A stretch of 29,955 nucleotides of DNA from a virus. A program made the position numbers and the translations under genes. The number at the start of each line of letters is the position of its first letter. Position 1 is the stretch's first letter. Under the pieces are notes generated by a model. The model had not been told where the DNA came from. It was given only the letters and a program-made list of their open reading frames with translations, and did no database searches. The stretch spans positions 1 to 29,955 of the IMG/VR virus record IMGVR_UViG_3300037961_000908; one strand, 5' to 3'. This document shows positions 1 through 6,188 of this stretch, in pieces.

Positions 1-76
1 TGTTTACAGAAATAATATCTTCTTCTGTTTTTTCTCTGGCTAAACCATCAAGTCCTAAATACTTACTCTGCGGCAA
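1..76 (-). CDS. Start of an unidentified gene downstream of the portal (partial)
   Basis: A reading frame opens with TTG at 76, inside the last codons of the portal gene, and stays open to the left edge. The 25 visible residues begin MPQSKYLGLDGL and continue with a charged stretch. Head-gene order in podoviruses would predict a scaffold, capsid or small head protein after the portal, but nothing in these residues identifies one. There is no strong ribosome binding site, so both the start and the gene itself are tentative. The overlap with the portal stop fits the tightly packed neighbouring genes. Confidence 0.35.
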   Translation of the reverse strand, partial: MPQSKYLGLDGLAREKTEEDIISVN

Positions 77-1601
77 TCGGTTGTTCCATCTGTTGCTGTT
101 GTTGCATTTGCTGCATCATTGCAACTAGATTATTACGTTCTTCTTCGTCACGAATCAAGCTTTCTGGTATACCAAATTTTGCTGCAAGGTACATAGCAGT
201 ATCTTCTGAGCTTATTAATAGGTTAGTTACATCCTGCCCAAAGTATCCATTAATGGTTTCTAAGAACCTTGAAATAGCTTGAATGTCTTGATTAGATTGA
301 GCTTGTGCTAATGGAGAAACAGATCGAACCTTTACTTCTCTACCATTAACTGTTGGCATTTCAATACGTCCTTGCTTCTTAAGAATATGAACTACCCTTT
401 GAAGAACAGGCTGCACAAGTTCTGCTTGTAATCTACCAAATGAAGATCCAATACGCCTTGATAGATCTGCCATACGTTCCGCTACTTCCGTTGCAGACTT
501 AGGTGTTTTATTAGGATCACCAAGCATTTCACTATATAAAGCTTGTTTAATATTGAAACGCTGATCGCTAAGAACTAAATCACCAATATCAAATCGTCCT
601 GCTGCTTGTATTGGTTGCAAGCCTGCCGACTGCGGTGACTTAGGTATTATGGTTCCAGGGACTAGATTAATAGTATCAGGATTTATTATACCATCATCGT
701 CCATTTGATAAATACCAGAGATTGCCATTTGAGCATTCTCAAGAGTCATTCTTACAATAGCATTAGTTGTTTTGATTGCAGATAATGCTTGGAATAAAGG
801 ACCACGCCCATACACTTCACCTGCACACGTAGACCATCTAAAACAAACATATGGATTAGAACCTACGCCCTCAAAATAATTTTGGGTTATCATTGTTTTG
901 GAAGATACATCAATTACAAAATGGTCATACGCTTCAACATTCGGAGAAGCATAGTTACGACAAACAACCTCAAGTAATTTACATTTAGCATCAGGATCTC
1001 TTTGTATTCTTTGTAATACTCTTTGATCTGGCTCTGCATCAGGATACATAATTGGTATATGCATATTCTTAACAGTGCTTCGTTCTCGATACACATGATC
1101 TACTCTATCGTCTGGACCAGTATCTAAAACTACGTGAGGTAATGGAACAGCACGAAACACAATAGGATTTACAGCATCGCCTTCTTCTACACAAAGAACA
1201 CCAGTACCAACAGCAAGATCCATAAATGACTCATGCACTTCTTGTCCAAAGTTTGAGTTTTGTAGTATTTCAAATATGTATTCTGTTATTTCATCTAGTT
1301 CATTTTCAACAGCATCTTTCTGACTTGGATCTATTTCTGATCCTGCCGTAAGATCTGCCCACCTAGCAAAGTTAGGAACTAAACCTGCTTGCAATCTAGA
1401 TGCAAACTCTTGAACACCAACTACTGCGGTTTCATCAAAAATCTTATCATCTCTACGTTGCCCAGAAGTTTCATAATAAAATGATTCTCTTTGAGGTAAT
1501 GCATACTCATAGCATTCTTCAAATACATCAACAAAGTTTTGCCTAGAGTTCTTAGCAAGTTCGAACTTTGCTAAGTATTTTTCTGCTTCTTTATCGTGCA
1601 T
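63..1601 (-). CDS. Head-to-tail connector (portal) protein
   Basis: This 512-residue protein matches the T7 gp8-type head-tail connector family in length and sequence. It should form the dodecameric ring at the capsid vertex through which DNA is packaged and ejected. The N-terminal stretch with YALPQRESFY, followed by IFDETAVVGVQEFASRLQAG near residues 55-75, is typical of the family. So is the central region with GRGPLFQALSAIKTTNAIVR near residue 270. The C-terminus is rich in Met and Gln (MMQQMQQQQQMEQ), another common trait of these connectors. Its ATG overlaps the stop of the upstream gene by one base (TAATG), which suggests translational coupling. The gene lies two positions downstream of the large terminase, as expected for a packaging/head operon. 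Confidence 0.95.
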   Translation of the reverse strand: MHDKEAEKYLAKFELAKNSRQNFVDVFEECYEYALPQRESFYYETSGQRRDDKIFDETAVVGVQEFASRLQAGLVPNFARWADLTAGSEIDPSQKDAVENELDEITEYIFEILQNSNFGQEVHESFMDLAVGTGVLCVEEGDAVNPIVFRAVPLPHVVLDTGPDDRVDHVYRERSTVKNMHIPIMYPDAEPDQRVLQRIQRDPDAKCKLLEVVCRNYASPNVEAYDHFVIDVSSKTMITQNYFEGVGSNPYVCFRWSTCAGEVYGRGPLFQALSAIKTTNAIVRMTLENAQMAISGIYQMDDDGIINPDTINLVPGTIIPKSPQSAGLQPIQAAGRFDIGDLVLSDQRFNIKQALYSEMLGDPNKTPKSATEVAERMADLSRRIGSSFGRLQAELVQPVLQRVVHILKKQGRIEMPTVNGREVKVRSVSPLAQAQSNQDIQAISRFLETINGYFGQDVTNLLISSEDTAMYLAAKFGIPESLIRDEEERNNLVAMMQQMQQQQQMEQPIAAE

Positions 1602-2038
1602 TATAAATACCTGCTATAGTAACCAATACCACCTGTTGATCCTGTTACAAGAGAACGCCTGCCCATTCCACCGCGTCTAGCTGTTGGGCTAATTAAAGAA
1701 TCAGGTGTTTTAAATGCTAATTGTTTTTCATTTCCAGTTAAAACTTTTTTACCTGCACCGACTTCCTGCATTCTTTCTAATCGTTTAGCTAATGCTTTCT
1801 GTTTATCTCTTGCACGTTTAATTCTTTCTTGACGCAATTGTTCAGCTGCCAAACGCTCTTGCTCTGCTTGCTGTTCTTCAATCTGTTTTTTCTTTTTATC
1901 TTCTGAGGTTGTGCCAATTACAGCTGCATCACCATCATCAGTTGTTACACCTGTTCCTGTGTTTGGTCCAGTTGTAGTTGTAGTAGTAGTTGTGGTTGTA
2001 TTTGTTGCAGGTGCGCTTTTTTTTCTACCTATACACAT
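1601..2038 (-). CDS. Thr-rich, coiled-coil protein between terminase and portal; function unknown
   Basis: The 145-residue product has three visible parts. Residues 1-9 are MCIGRKKSA; an MC.G start is recurrent in small phage head genes. Residues 12-32 hold a run of ten threonines in a Gly/Thr/Asn-rich linker. Residues 48-95 form a charged Lys/Glu/Gln/Arg stretch predicted to be a coiled coil. The tail is Gly/Arg-rich (GGMGRRSLVTGSTGGIGYY). Position between terL and the portal suggests a head or packaging accessory protein, but I know no function. The threonines use mixed ACA, ACC and ACT codons, so the run is not a simple replication-slippage repeat. The stop overlaps the portal start by one base, and 48 bases separate it from terL. 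Confidence 0.8.
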   Translation of the reverse strand: MCIGRKKSAPATNTTTTTTTTTTGPNTGTGVTTDDGDAAVIGTTSEDKKKKQIEEQQAEQERLAAEQLRQERIKRARDKQKALAKRLERMQEVGAGKKVLTGNEKQLAFKTPDSLISPTARRGGMGRRSLVTGSTGGIGYYSRYL

Positions 2039-2086
2039 AGTAAACCCCTCTTGTTATCTACCGATAAACACAAAACTATAAAAAGT

Positions 2087-3613
2087 TCAACGCACAATTC
2101 TGGACCACCCTGATTGTTTTGGCATCGGTCTACCGTTGAACACATCAAAATTTCTTTTAGCAACCACAACATGAGAAGGTTTTTGATTGCTCATCAATGC
2201 TCTACCTTCTCCTGCACCTAACATTAAATACTGCAATGCATCGTGTATGTGAGAGTACATATTTTTATCAGGCTTATCTGCATATCGCTCACCACTTACC
2301 TCCATACGTTTGTAAGCATAACCACCATCGAACCCTTTAATAAGCTGAGAACACCTACGGTCAATTAAAAATGCAGGTTTGCCTTCTGTCATTTTGTTAA
2401 GTTGCGAATGTACTGCTTCAAGTCTGAGATCCACCGAATTGCTCGGGGCGGGAAATGCGCGTAGACCAGCACCTCTAAGTATATGAAAAGGGGTAGATTC
2501 GTCCGTCTGCGCCCTAAAATCACCTGCTGGATCACCGTATATATAGACATCGGAAACTTGAGAAAACCTTGTAGCAATTTCATTTCTAAGAACCTCTGCA
2601 AACCTTACTATGCCCATATCAAAAGCAACAATCTCTGATTGTATAAGCCACCTGTTTCTTATCTTCTGTCCAAGAACTGCGGCAGGAGTAAGCCCAAAGT
2701 CTATACCAACATACAAAGGATAGCCTGCGGCAACAGGTATTTCTTCTTTAGCAACATGAGTTTCCATTACAAACATAGGGTACACTGGCTTTCCATCTTG
2801 GATAGAGCCTAGCTTATTCATTACATAAACATCAATCCAAGATTTAGTTTTACCTTGTATTAGATTTGGATAATAGCTGTCTAGCATATTAGAAATGTTT
2901 TCAGCCTGATTATTTGGCTTGTAGCTTTCTACTTCACCATCCTCATTATAGACTTCTTTCATACCAGAAGGCTGAGTAAAGAATCGCCAGTTATCAGGCT
3001 TGACTAGCATCTTGGCTTGCTCTCTAGGAATGTGATCTGGCACTGGCACTTCACCTGACATAATAGGCCACCAATGATCTTCTTCTGGTGCGTTAGTATC
3101 TGCAATTACACCTGTCCAACTCGGACCACCATCACGCATAGAAGGGAATCGCCCAACCCTCATAGTACACGCATCAATAATACTCTTTGGTATTTCTCTG
3201 GCTTCGTTTATCCAAATACCAGTAAGCTCGAGGGATAAAAGTTTTTTTACATCCTCGGGTCGATCAAGAGCTAAGAAGATAATCTCTAAGTCTATCTCTC
3301 CCTTTTTAATGTGATGTGTATAAGGAACAGACCAAGTAAACTTACCCCACTCTGATTCTGGAAACCAATCAAGCCAAGTCTTTATAGTAGTTGTTCTAAG
3401 CTGTGGATTTGTGTTTCTTATAATAGCCCATCGACTACGCCTTAAGCCTTGAGCATTCTTCTCTTGCATAAGAGCACGTCTAAATATTTCCACACAACAG
3501 CCAACAGACTTACCAGAACCAACAGGACCACGCACTCCACGAAAGAACGTATTGTCTTTCATAAAAGATTTAAGAATATCACCATCAGGTTTATATTTAA
3601 ATTCAATTGTCAC
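2087..3613 (-). CDS. terL: Terminase large subunit (ATPase and nuclease)
   Basis: This 508-residue protein is the DNA-packaging motor and headful or end-cutting nuclease. The ATPase domain has a Walker A motif GPVGSGKS at residues 29-36, a Walker B-like segment GIWINEARE at 132-140, and a candidate coupling motif ending in ADTN near 171-174. The C-terminal RNase H-fold nuclease shows the expected acidic residues: D305 in YVGIDFGLTPA, D361 in YIYGDPAG and D458 in HDALQYLML. Length and domain order are normal for the family. The start overlaps the preceding small gene by 11 bases. The small subunit lies about 1.7 kb upstream, separated by seven small genes instead of being adjacent. Confidence 0.97.
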   Translation of the reverse strand: MTIEFKYKPDGDILKSFMKDNTFFRGVRGPVGSGKSVGCCVEIFRRALMQEKNAQGLRRSRWAIIRNTNPQLRTTTIKTWLDWFPESEWGKFTWSVPYTHHIKKGEIDLEIIFLALDRPEDVKKLLSLELTGIWINEAREIPKSIIDACTMRVGRFPSMRDGGPSWTGVIADTNAPEEDHWWPIMSGEVPVPDHIPREQAKMLVKPDNWRFFTQPSGMKEVYNEDGEVESYKPNNQAENISNMLDSYYPNLIQGKTKSWIDVYVMNKLGSIQDGKPVYPMFVMETHVAKEEIPVAAGYPLYVGIDFGLTPAAVLGQKIRNRWLIQSEIVAFDMGIVRFAEVLRNEIATRFSQVSDVYIYGDPAGDFRAQTDESTPFHILRGAGLRAFPAPSNSVDLRLEAVHSQLNKMTEGKPAFLIDRRCSQLIKGFDGGYAYKRMEVSGERYADKPDKNMYSHIHDALQYLMLGAGEGRALMSNQKPSHVVVAKRNFDVFNGRPMPKQSGWSRIVR

Positions 3614-3920
3614 GCATTTGGCCTATAAGCCTACTAAATTTTTTAGAAGCTTTTGTTGCATCAGCAGGAGAATCAAACTCAATATAGTCGCCCCTTTCGA
3701 TAGCAATCTGTCTAGCAGCCTTATTAGAATATCTAACAAGCTTTCCTTTAACAAACCTTATAGTAGGATATAATATTTCTTTACCATTATATTCACTTGA
3801 GCTTGAGCGTATTGTTTCCTTACCTTTTGTTTCTGGGTTGTTAGGATTCAATGCTCTTAATAACCAACTTGGAACTTTGCCATTCTTTCCTTTAGGCAAT
3901 GTATCTTTTATATCAGGCAT
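3603..3920 (-). CDS. Conserved-looking small phage protein of unknown function
   Basis: The 105-residue product has a Lys/Gly/Pro-rich N-terminus and a compact C-terminal half (residues about 45-100). That half contains ILYPTIRFVKGKLVRY, then GDYIEFDSPADATKASKKFS. This 'PTIR...GDYI.F.S...A...S..FS' pattern resembles a small domain I recall from other phage structural or packaging regions, but I cannot name a family. The gene overlaps terL by 11 bases and the preceding gene's stop by one base, so it belongs to the packaging operon. A packaging or virion accessory role is inferred from position only. Confidence 0.78.
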   Translation of the reverse strand: MPDIKDTLPKGKNGKVPSWLLRALNPNNPETKGKETIRSSSSEYNGKEILYPTIRFVKGKLVRYSNKAARQIAIERGDYIEFDSPADATKASKKFSRLIGQMRDN

Positions 3921-4111
3921 TATCTTAATCCCTTGTCTACGCCAAACCTAATCATTTGTTCCACAACCTCTGGACCAATGCTTTCGATAAGCTTGTCACA
4001 CTCTTTATCCGAAACACCTATCTTCTGCTCAACATGAGCAAGGTGAGTCTTTCTAACAATGCCCCTCAACAAATCTAAATCCTGCTGAGAAAGCGTACTG
4101 ATAAAGCTCAC
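3920..4111 (-). CDS. Small protein of unknown function in the packaging operon
   Basis: The 63-residue product begins MSFISTLSQQDLDLLRGIVRK and looks mostly alpha-helical. It has an acidic-basic patterned middle (GVSDKECDKLIESIGPEVVEQ) and no membrane segment or catalytic motif. Its stop overlaps the next start by one base (TAATG), and its own ATG overlaps the previous stop (ATGA), consistent with coupled translation. The helix-rich, charged composition would fit a small DNA- or protein-binding factor, but no family is recognised. Confidence 0.75.
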   Translation of the reverse strand: MSFISTLSQQDLDLLRGIVRKTHLAHVEQKIGVSDKECDKLIESIGPEVVEQMIRFGVDKGLR

Positions 4112-4317
4112 TCTGGCTTCTCGTATGCTTCGTTTACATCTGGTGTAGAAGGGTCATCACCTTTGAGTCTGCCCTTGGAGCTTCTGGCTCTCTTAGGCTC
4201 TGGCCCTTCCACCAACCTGCGAGACTCTGATGTTCTTGTCTTACCACTATAAGTTATACCTGCTAGAACGTGAGTTTCGCCAGTGTACAATTCACCGCTA
4301 GTTAAATACCAAGCCAT
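4108..4317 (-). CDS. Small basic protein of unknown function in the packaging operon
   Basis: The 69-residue product has a short aromatic N-terminal part (MAWYLTSGELYTGETHVLAG), probably beta-stranded. A basic, disordered tail follows, rich in Arg, Lys, Ser and Pro. It overlaps its downstream neighbour by ATGA, and its own start overlaps the previous stop in the form TAATG. I recall similar short proteins next to terminase genes in marine phages but know no function. Confidence 0.75.
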   Translation of the reverse strand: MAWYLTSGELYTGETHVLAGITYSGKTRTSESRRLVEGPEPKRARSSKGRLKGDDPSTPDVNEAYEKPE

Positions 4318-4451
4318 TAGCTGTAACTCGCTTTCATCAAGCTTTTAGCTTGCTTAGTTTTCTTCTTAGGTTTCTTCTTCTTAGAAGCAGCCATAGCAGC
4401 TTTAATTCCTTTTGCTGTGTATGGGAACTTCTTTCCGTTTACATTAGGCAT
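4317..4451 (-). CDS. 44-residue Lys-rich protein in the packaging operon
   Basis: The reading frame starts at ATG 4451 and ends at TAA 4317-4319. It encodes MPNVNGKKFPYTAKGIKAAM followed by a Lys-rich tail and MKASYS. The 'MP.V.GKKFPYT.KG...A' opening is a pattern I recall from short proteins in many phage packaging or head regions. The stop shares a base with the next start, and the start lies inside the preceding gene's last codons, so spacing is exactly that of the rest of the operon. The strong positive charge suggests nucleic-acid contact, which is inference. Confidence 0.75.
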   Translation of the reverse strand: MPNVNGKKFPYTAKGIKAAMAASKKKKPKKKTKQAKSLMKASYS

Positions 4452-4695
4452 CTCTATATCTCCTTACCTTTTTAGCAATCTTTTTCGGTTGAGCCACAAA
4501 CTGCTTACCCTTTGCCTTACCCTTTCGTTTGGCTCTGGTTGTAGCGCGATACTCAGAATCACTAAGAGCAGCGATAGCTTTAGCAGGCAAGTAACGCTCC
4601 CCTGTCGCGTTAGGACCTTGCGTAGAAGGCTTACCACTCTTAGTTCTCCACTTCTGCTTACCCCAGTTAACTAAAGAACGTTGTGGAGCTTTCAC
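4444..4695 (-). CDS. DUF5872-like protein, C-terminal half of the family
   Basis: The 83-residue product starts with GTG that overlaps the previous stop (GTGA). It contains the sequence of conserved landmarks I associate with the second half of DUF5872: WGKQKWRTKSGKPS near residues 11-24, then GERYLPAKAIAALS near 32-45, EYRATTRAKRKG, and KGKQFVAQPKKIAKK near the end. It is strongly basic with no membrane segment. In the versions I remember, mostly from large eukaryotic viruses and phages, this region follows the GQWSARKAQ segment in one polypeptide. Here that segment is a separate gene immediately upstream. The molecular function of the family is unknown. The family name is from memory and not verified by a search. 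Confidence 0.78.
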   Translation of the reverse strand: MKAPQRSLVNWGKQKWRTKSGKPSTQGPNATGERYLPAKAIAALSDSEYRATTRAKRKGKAKGKQFVAQPKKIAKKVRRYRDA

Positions 4696-4862
4696 GACTT
4701 ATATCCTCCACCTCTAGCTTTATAAACTCTTGCAAGCATCTGTGCCTTCCTAGCAGACCATTGACCTGCACCACCGCCTTTAGTACCTGCCTTTATCTGC
4801 TGAAATAAACTTTTACGCAATTTGGGCTTTGTGTAAACCCCTGCACTATTTACTGTACTCAT
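4692..4862 (-). CDS. 56-residue protein, N-terminal half of a DUF5872-like family
   Basis: The frame runs from ATG 4862 to TGA 4692. It encodes a short N-terminus, then TKPKLRKSLFQQIKAGTKGG at residues 11-30, then GQWSARKAQMLARVYKARGGGY at 33-54. The 'KP.LR..L...IKAG.KGG..GQWSARKAQ.LA..Y...GGGY' pattern is the hallmark of the N-terminal part of DUF5872-like proteins as I recall them. The start overlaps the previous gene by ATGA, and the stop overlaps the next start by GTGA. The two halves of the family are therefore encoded back to back as separate polypeptides. Function is unknown; the positive charge and position suggest a DNA-packaging or virion accessory role. Confidence 0.78.
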   Translation of the reverse strand: MSTVNSAGVYTKPKLRKSLFQQIKAGTKGGGAGQWSARKAQMLARVYKARGGGYKS

Positions 4863-5128
4863 GTTTTCTTATTCCTTCTTGCAAACGCTCGAGCAGCCGC
4901 AACACTGCCAAAGCCCCACTTCTTCAATGCCAATGCTTTCCTAGTTGGCCTACCCTTCTCATCTTTCATTGGCCCTTTCATTCCTGCAAACCTAGCAGCA
5001 AAAGAAACTCTGCGTGGATTCGTACCACTTCGAACAGGAGGCTTAAGATTCGCGCCCTCTTTACGTTTAAAATATTTTCGACCTGCTGCGGTTAACCCAC
5101 CTGTCGGACTCTTGTGTATTTTTCTCAT
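4859..5128 (-). CDS. DUF6321-like small basic protein
   Basis: The frame is open from 5299, but the supported start is the ATG at 5128. It has an AAAGG ribosome binding site six bases upstream, and the conserved sequence begins right there. The 89-residue product starts MRKIHKSPTGGLTAAGRKYF, continues with LKPPVRSGTNPRRVSFAARF, then GPMKDEKGRPTRKALALKKWGF, and ends with a basic AARAFARRNKK tail. This pattern matches what I remember as DUF6321, found in phages and large viruses; function is unknown. It is very basic. The stop overlaps the following start by ATGA. Confidence 0.78.
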   Translation of the reverse strand: MRKIHKSPTGGLTAAGRKYFKRKEGANLKPPVRSGTNPRRVSFAARFAGMKGPMKDEKGRPTRKALALKKWGFGSVAAARAFARRNKKT

Positions 5129-5299
5129 AACGAACCTTTCAAGAAAAAAATGTTTGTATGTGACCCCATAGCAAAGTAGTTGTTCCGTTTTTGACCCCAC
5201 CCCGTAGCACAGCGTTGTCCTGAGTGTGTCATGTTGCAGAGGCTTTGAGCAGCGTGACGCGCAGCGTATAGCTGTGAAACATAGTGTGTGCGTTAGCAC
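5129..5299 (-). other. Non-coding spacer after terS with tandem GGGGTCA motifs
   Basis: This 171-bp gap is the only sizeable one in an operon whose genes otherwise nearly all overlap. In the direction of transcription it begins with a small hairpin (GTGC-TAAC-GCAC). It carries two related motifs, TGCTACGGGGTGGGGTCA at about 5196-5213 and TGCTATGGGGTCA at about 5160-5172, then a T7 tract just before the ribosome binding site of the next gene. The frame of the next gene stays open through it, but the residues encoded are Cys-rich and unlike a conserved protein. I regard it as a leader or processing region, possibly a packaging-recognition site because it adjoins terS. Confidence 0.4.
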
Positions 5300-5677
5300 T
5301 CATTCCAGATCTATCGTCACATGAATATCCCCTGCGACCTGCACTTGTGACCTATCTATCGGCTTGAAGCCTGCTCGGTCTAACAGATCTTTGCTCGCCT
5401 CTAGCTGTACATACTCTGATTTCGCATTGCCTGATAACTGTGAGATCTTGCCGAGCGCCTTCGCAGCCTGCATTCCAAAAGCTTCTGACATTGCTTGCAT
5501 TAAGTACTGTTGCACATGAGGAGTTTTCATAGCCTTGTATGCTGATACTCTGCCACTGTTACCGTCAGCGTATCCTGCCTCATGTGCAGCTTTTGTGAGA
5601 TTACCGCCATTTGCTACAAACGCTTCAACTAAAAGTCTTTGTCTGCGTGTGCATTCCCTTACCTTGATGTTTGCCAT
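5300..5677 (-). CDS. terS: Terminase small subunit
   Basis: This 125-residue protein has the layout of small terminase subunits. An N-terminal helix-turn-helix region at about residues 8-60 contains CTRRQRLLVEAFVANGGNLT, KAAHEAGYADG and AYKAMKTPHVQQYL. An oligomerisation helix follows, then an acidic C-terminus (GDIHVTIDLE). The 'Q..lv.afv.nggN.t.AA..AGY' signature is typical of the Terminase_2 family. It recognises the packaging site on the genome and hands DNA to the large subunit. The ATG has a GAGG ribosome binding site. This is the first gene of the leftward unit and lies behind a sigma70-like promoter. Confidence 0.85.
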   Translation of the reverse strand: MANIKVRECTRRQRLLVEAFVANGGNLTKAAHEAGYADGNSGRVSAYKAMKTPHVQQYLMQAMSEAFGMQAAKALGKISQLSGNAKSEYVQLEASKDLLDRAGFKPIDRSQVQVAGDIHVTIDLE

Positions 5678-5694
5678 GTCTTATCCTCTGCAAG

Positions 5695-5717
5695 CCCCCC
5701 TCTCCCTCTCTCCCCCC
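5695..5717 (-). repeat. Polypurine leader, nearly mirror-symmetric
   Basis: Read on the minus strand, this is 23 consecutive purines. It has a G6 run at each end and AGAGAGGGAGA between them, so it is close to a mirror repeat. It lies between the predicted -10 box and the terS start and would sit in the 5' untranslated leader. Such tracts can form triplex or G-rich structures, or act as an extended Shine-Dalgarno region. Which of these applies cannot be read from the sequence. Confidence 0.6.
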
Positions 5718-5718
5718 A

Positions 5719-5749
5719 TTTATAGCACCGCAGAAAAGGGCTTTGTCAA
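5719..5749 (-). promoter_or_regulatory. Sigma70-like promoter driving terS and the late genes
   Basis: On the minus strand there is a consensus -35 box TTGACA (5749-5744), a 19-base spacer and a TATAAA -10 box (5724-5719) preceded by TGC, an extended -10 element. Spacing is two bases longer than ideal, which the extended -10 can offset. It faces the terminase genes and would start transcription near 5712. Confidence 0.7.
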
Positions 5750-5765
5750 CGCACAATTTGGGCCA

Positions 5766-5805
5766 TTTTGCGCATTTAGAGCTTCGCACATTCTTTTGCG
5801 CAAAA
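5766..5805. promoter_or_regulatory. Two TTTTGCGCA motifs upstream of the leftward promoter
   Basis: TTTTGCGCA occurs at 5766-5774 and 5794-5802, 28 bp apart. The second copy is a perfect 12-bp palindrome TTTTGCGCAAAA (5794-5805). Both lie just upstream of the -35 box at 5744-5749, where an activator or repressor would bind. No protein can be assigned to them. Confidence 0.45.
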
Positions 5806-5873
5806 CCGCGCTACTCATGAATCAAGCCGCGCAGCGTCTTGACCGAAGGTGAGTATCGCATTGTCCGAGAATG

Positions 5874-5895
5874 GAAGGACATTGCGCTGTCCTTC
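5874..5895. repeat. Perfect 8-bp hairpin GAAGGACA / TGTCCTTC
   Basis: The arms 5874-5881 and 5888-5895 are perfect inverted repeats around a 6-base loop. The heptamer GAAGGAC and its complement recur as the outer ends of the large inverted repeat at 5958-6123, so this sequence appears four times within 250 bp. No T tract follows, so it is not a typical terminator. Confidence 0.6.
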
Positions 5896-5957
5896 GCAAA
5901 CCATCCTATCGCAAAATAGAATGAAATGATTATTTTGTGAGGGATTGGATCAACCAC

Positions 5958-6123
5958 GAAGGACGGGGCAACCCTCTCTACGTCACGCCTCAAAAGTTCA
6001 CAACCCCATAAAGGGGTCAAGCGCGCAGCCGCATTCGCGTCTAGCCGAAGGCTGCGCGTGTGAACTTCAAGCCGCGCAAAGCGCGATTGAGGCGTGACAG
6101 AGGGTTTGATTACCCCGTCCTTC
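5958..6123. repeat. 166-bp nested inverted repeat with branched folding potential
   Basis: Four nested perfect arms face each other: GAAGGACGGGG (5958-5968) with 6113-6123, ACCCTCT (5971-5977) with 6099-6105, GTCACGCCTC (5982-5991) with 6089-6098, and AAGTTCACA (5994-6002) with 6059-6067. That is 37 base pairs in total. Inside the innermost stem lie two further hairpins: ACCCC/GGGGT (6003-6007/6013-6017, loop ATAAA) and CGCGCAGCC/GGCTGCGCG (6022-6030/6050-6058). A third small hairpin, CGCGC-AAA-GCGCG, lies at 6073-6085. The element is GC-rich compared with the genes around it and lies between the divergent transcription units. It could be a replication origin, a packaging site, a structured leader RNA or a palindromic mobile repeat; sequence alone does not decide. 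Confidence 0.9.
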
Positions 6124-6188
6124 TTTGGTCGGTCCAATGCGGGTCGGGTTTAGTGTAAATTATTTATTTTGTAACAAGGATTATTAAA

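Noticed and set aside
914-1096. 60-codon frame within the portal gene
   Set aside because: It is an alternate frame of a well-supported gene, with no start signal.
5129-5299. N-terminal extension of the DUF6321-like gene
   Set aside because: The frame is open to 5299, but the extension is Cys-rich, has repeats, and the ATG at 5128 has its own good ribosome binding site.
5229-5303. 24-codon frame starting on the terS stop (ATGA)
   Set aside because: The overlap is attractive, but the peptide has no recognisable pattern and the region looks like an untranslated spacer with repeats.
5535-5852. 105-codon plus-strand frame opposite terS
   Set aside because: It is antisense to terS and the promoter region, has no ribosome binding site, and its composition is that of the complement of a coding gene.
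5811-6137. 108-codon minus-strand frame across the divergent region
   Set aside because: It runs through both arms of the 166-bp inverted repeat and encodes Arg/Leu-rich, self-complementary sequence. It has no ribosome binding site and no family resemblance.
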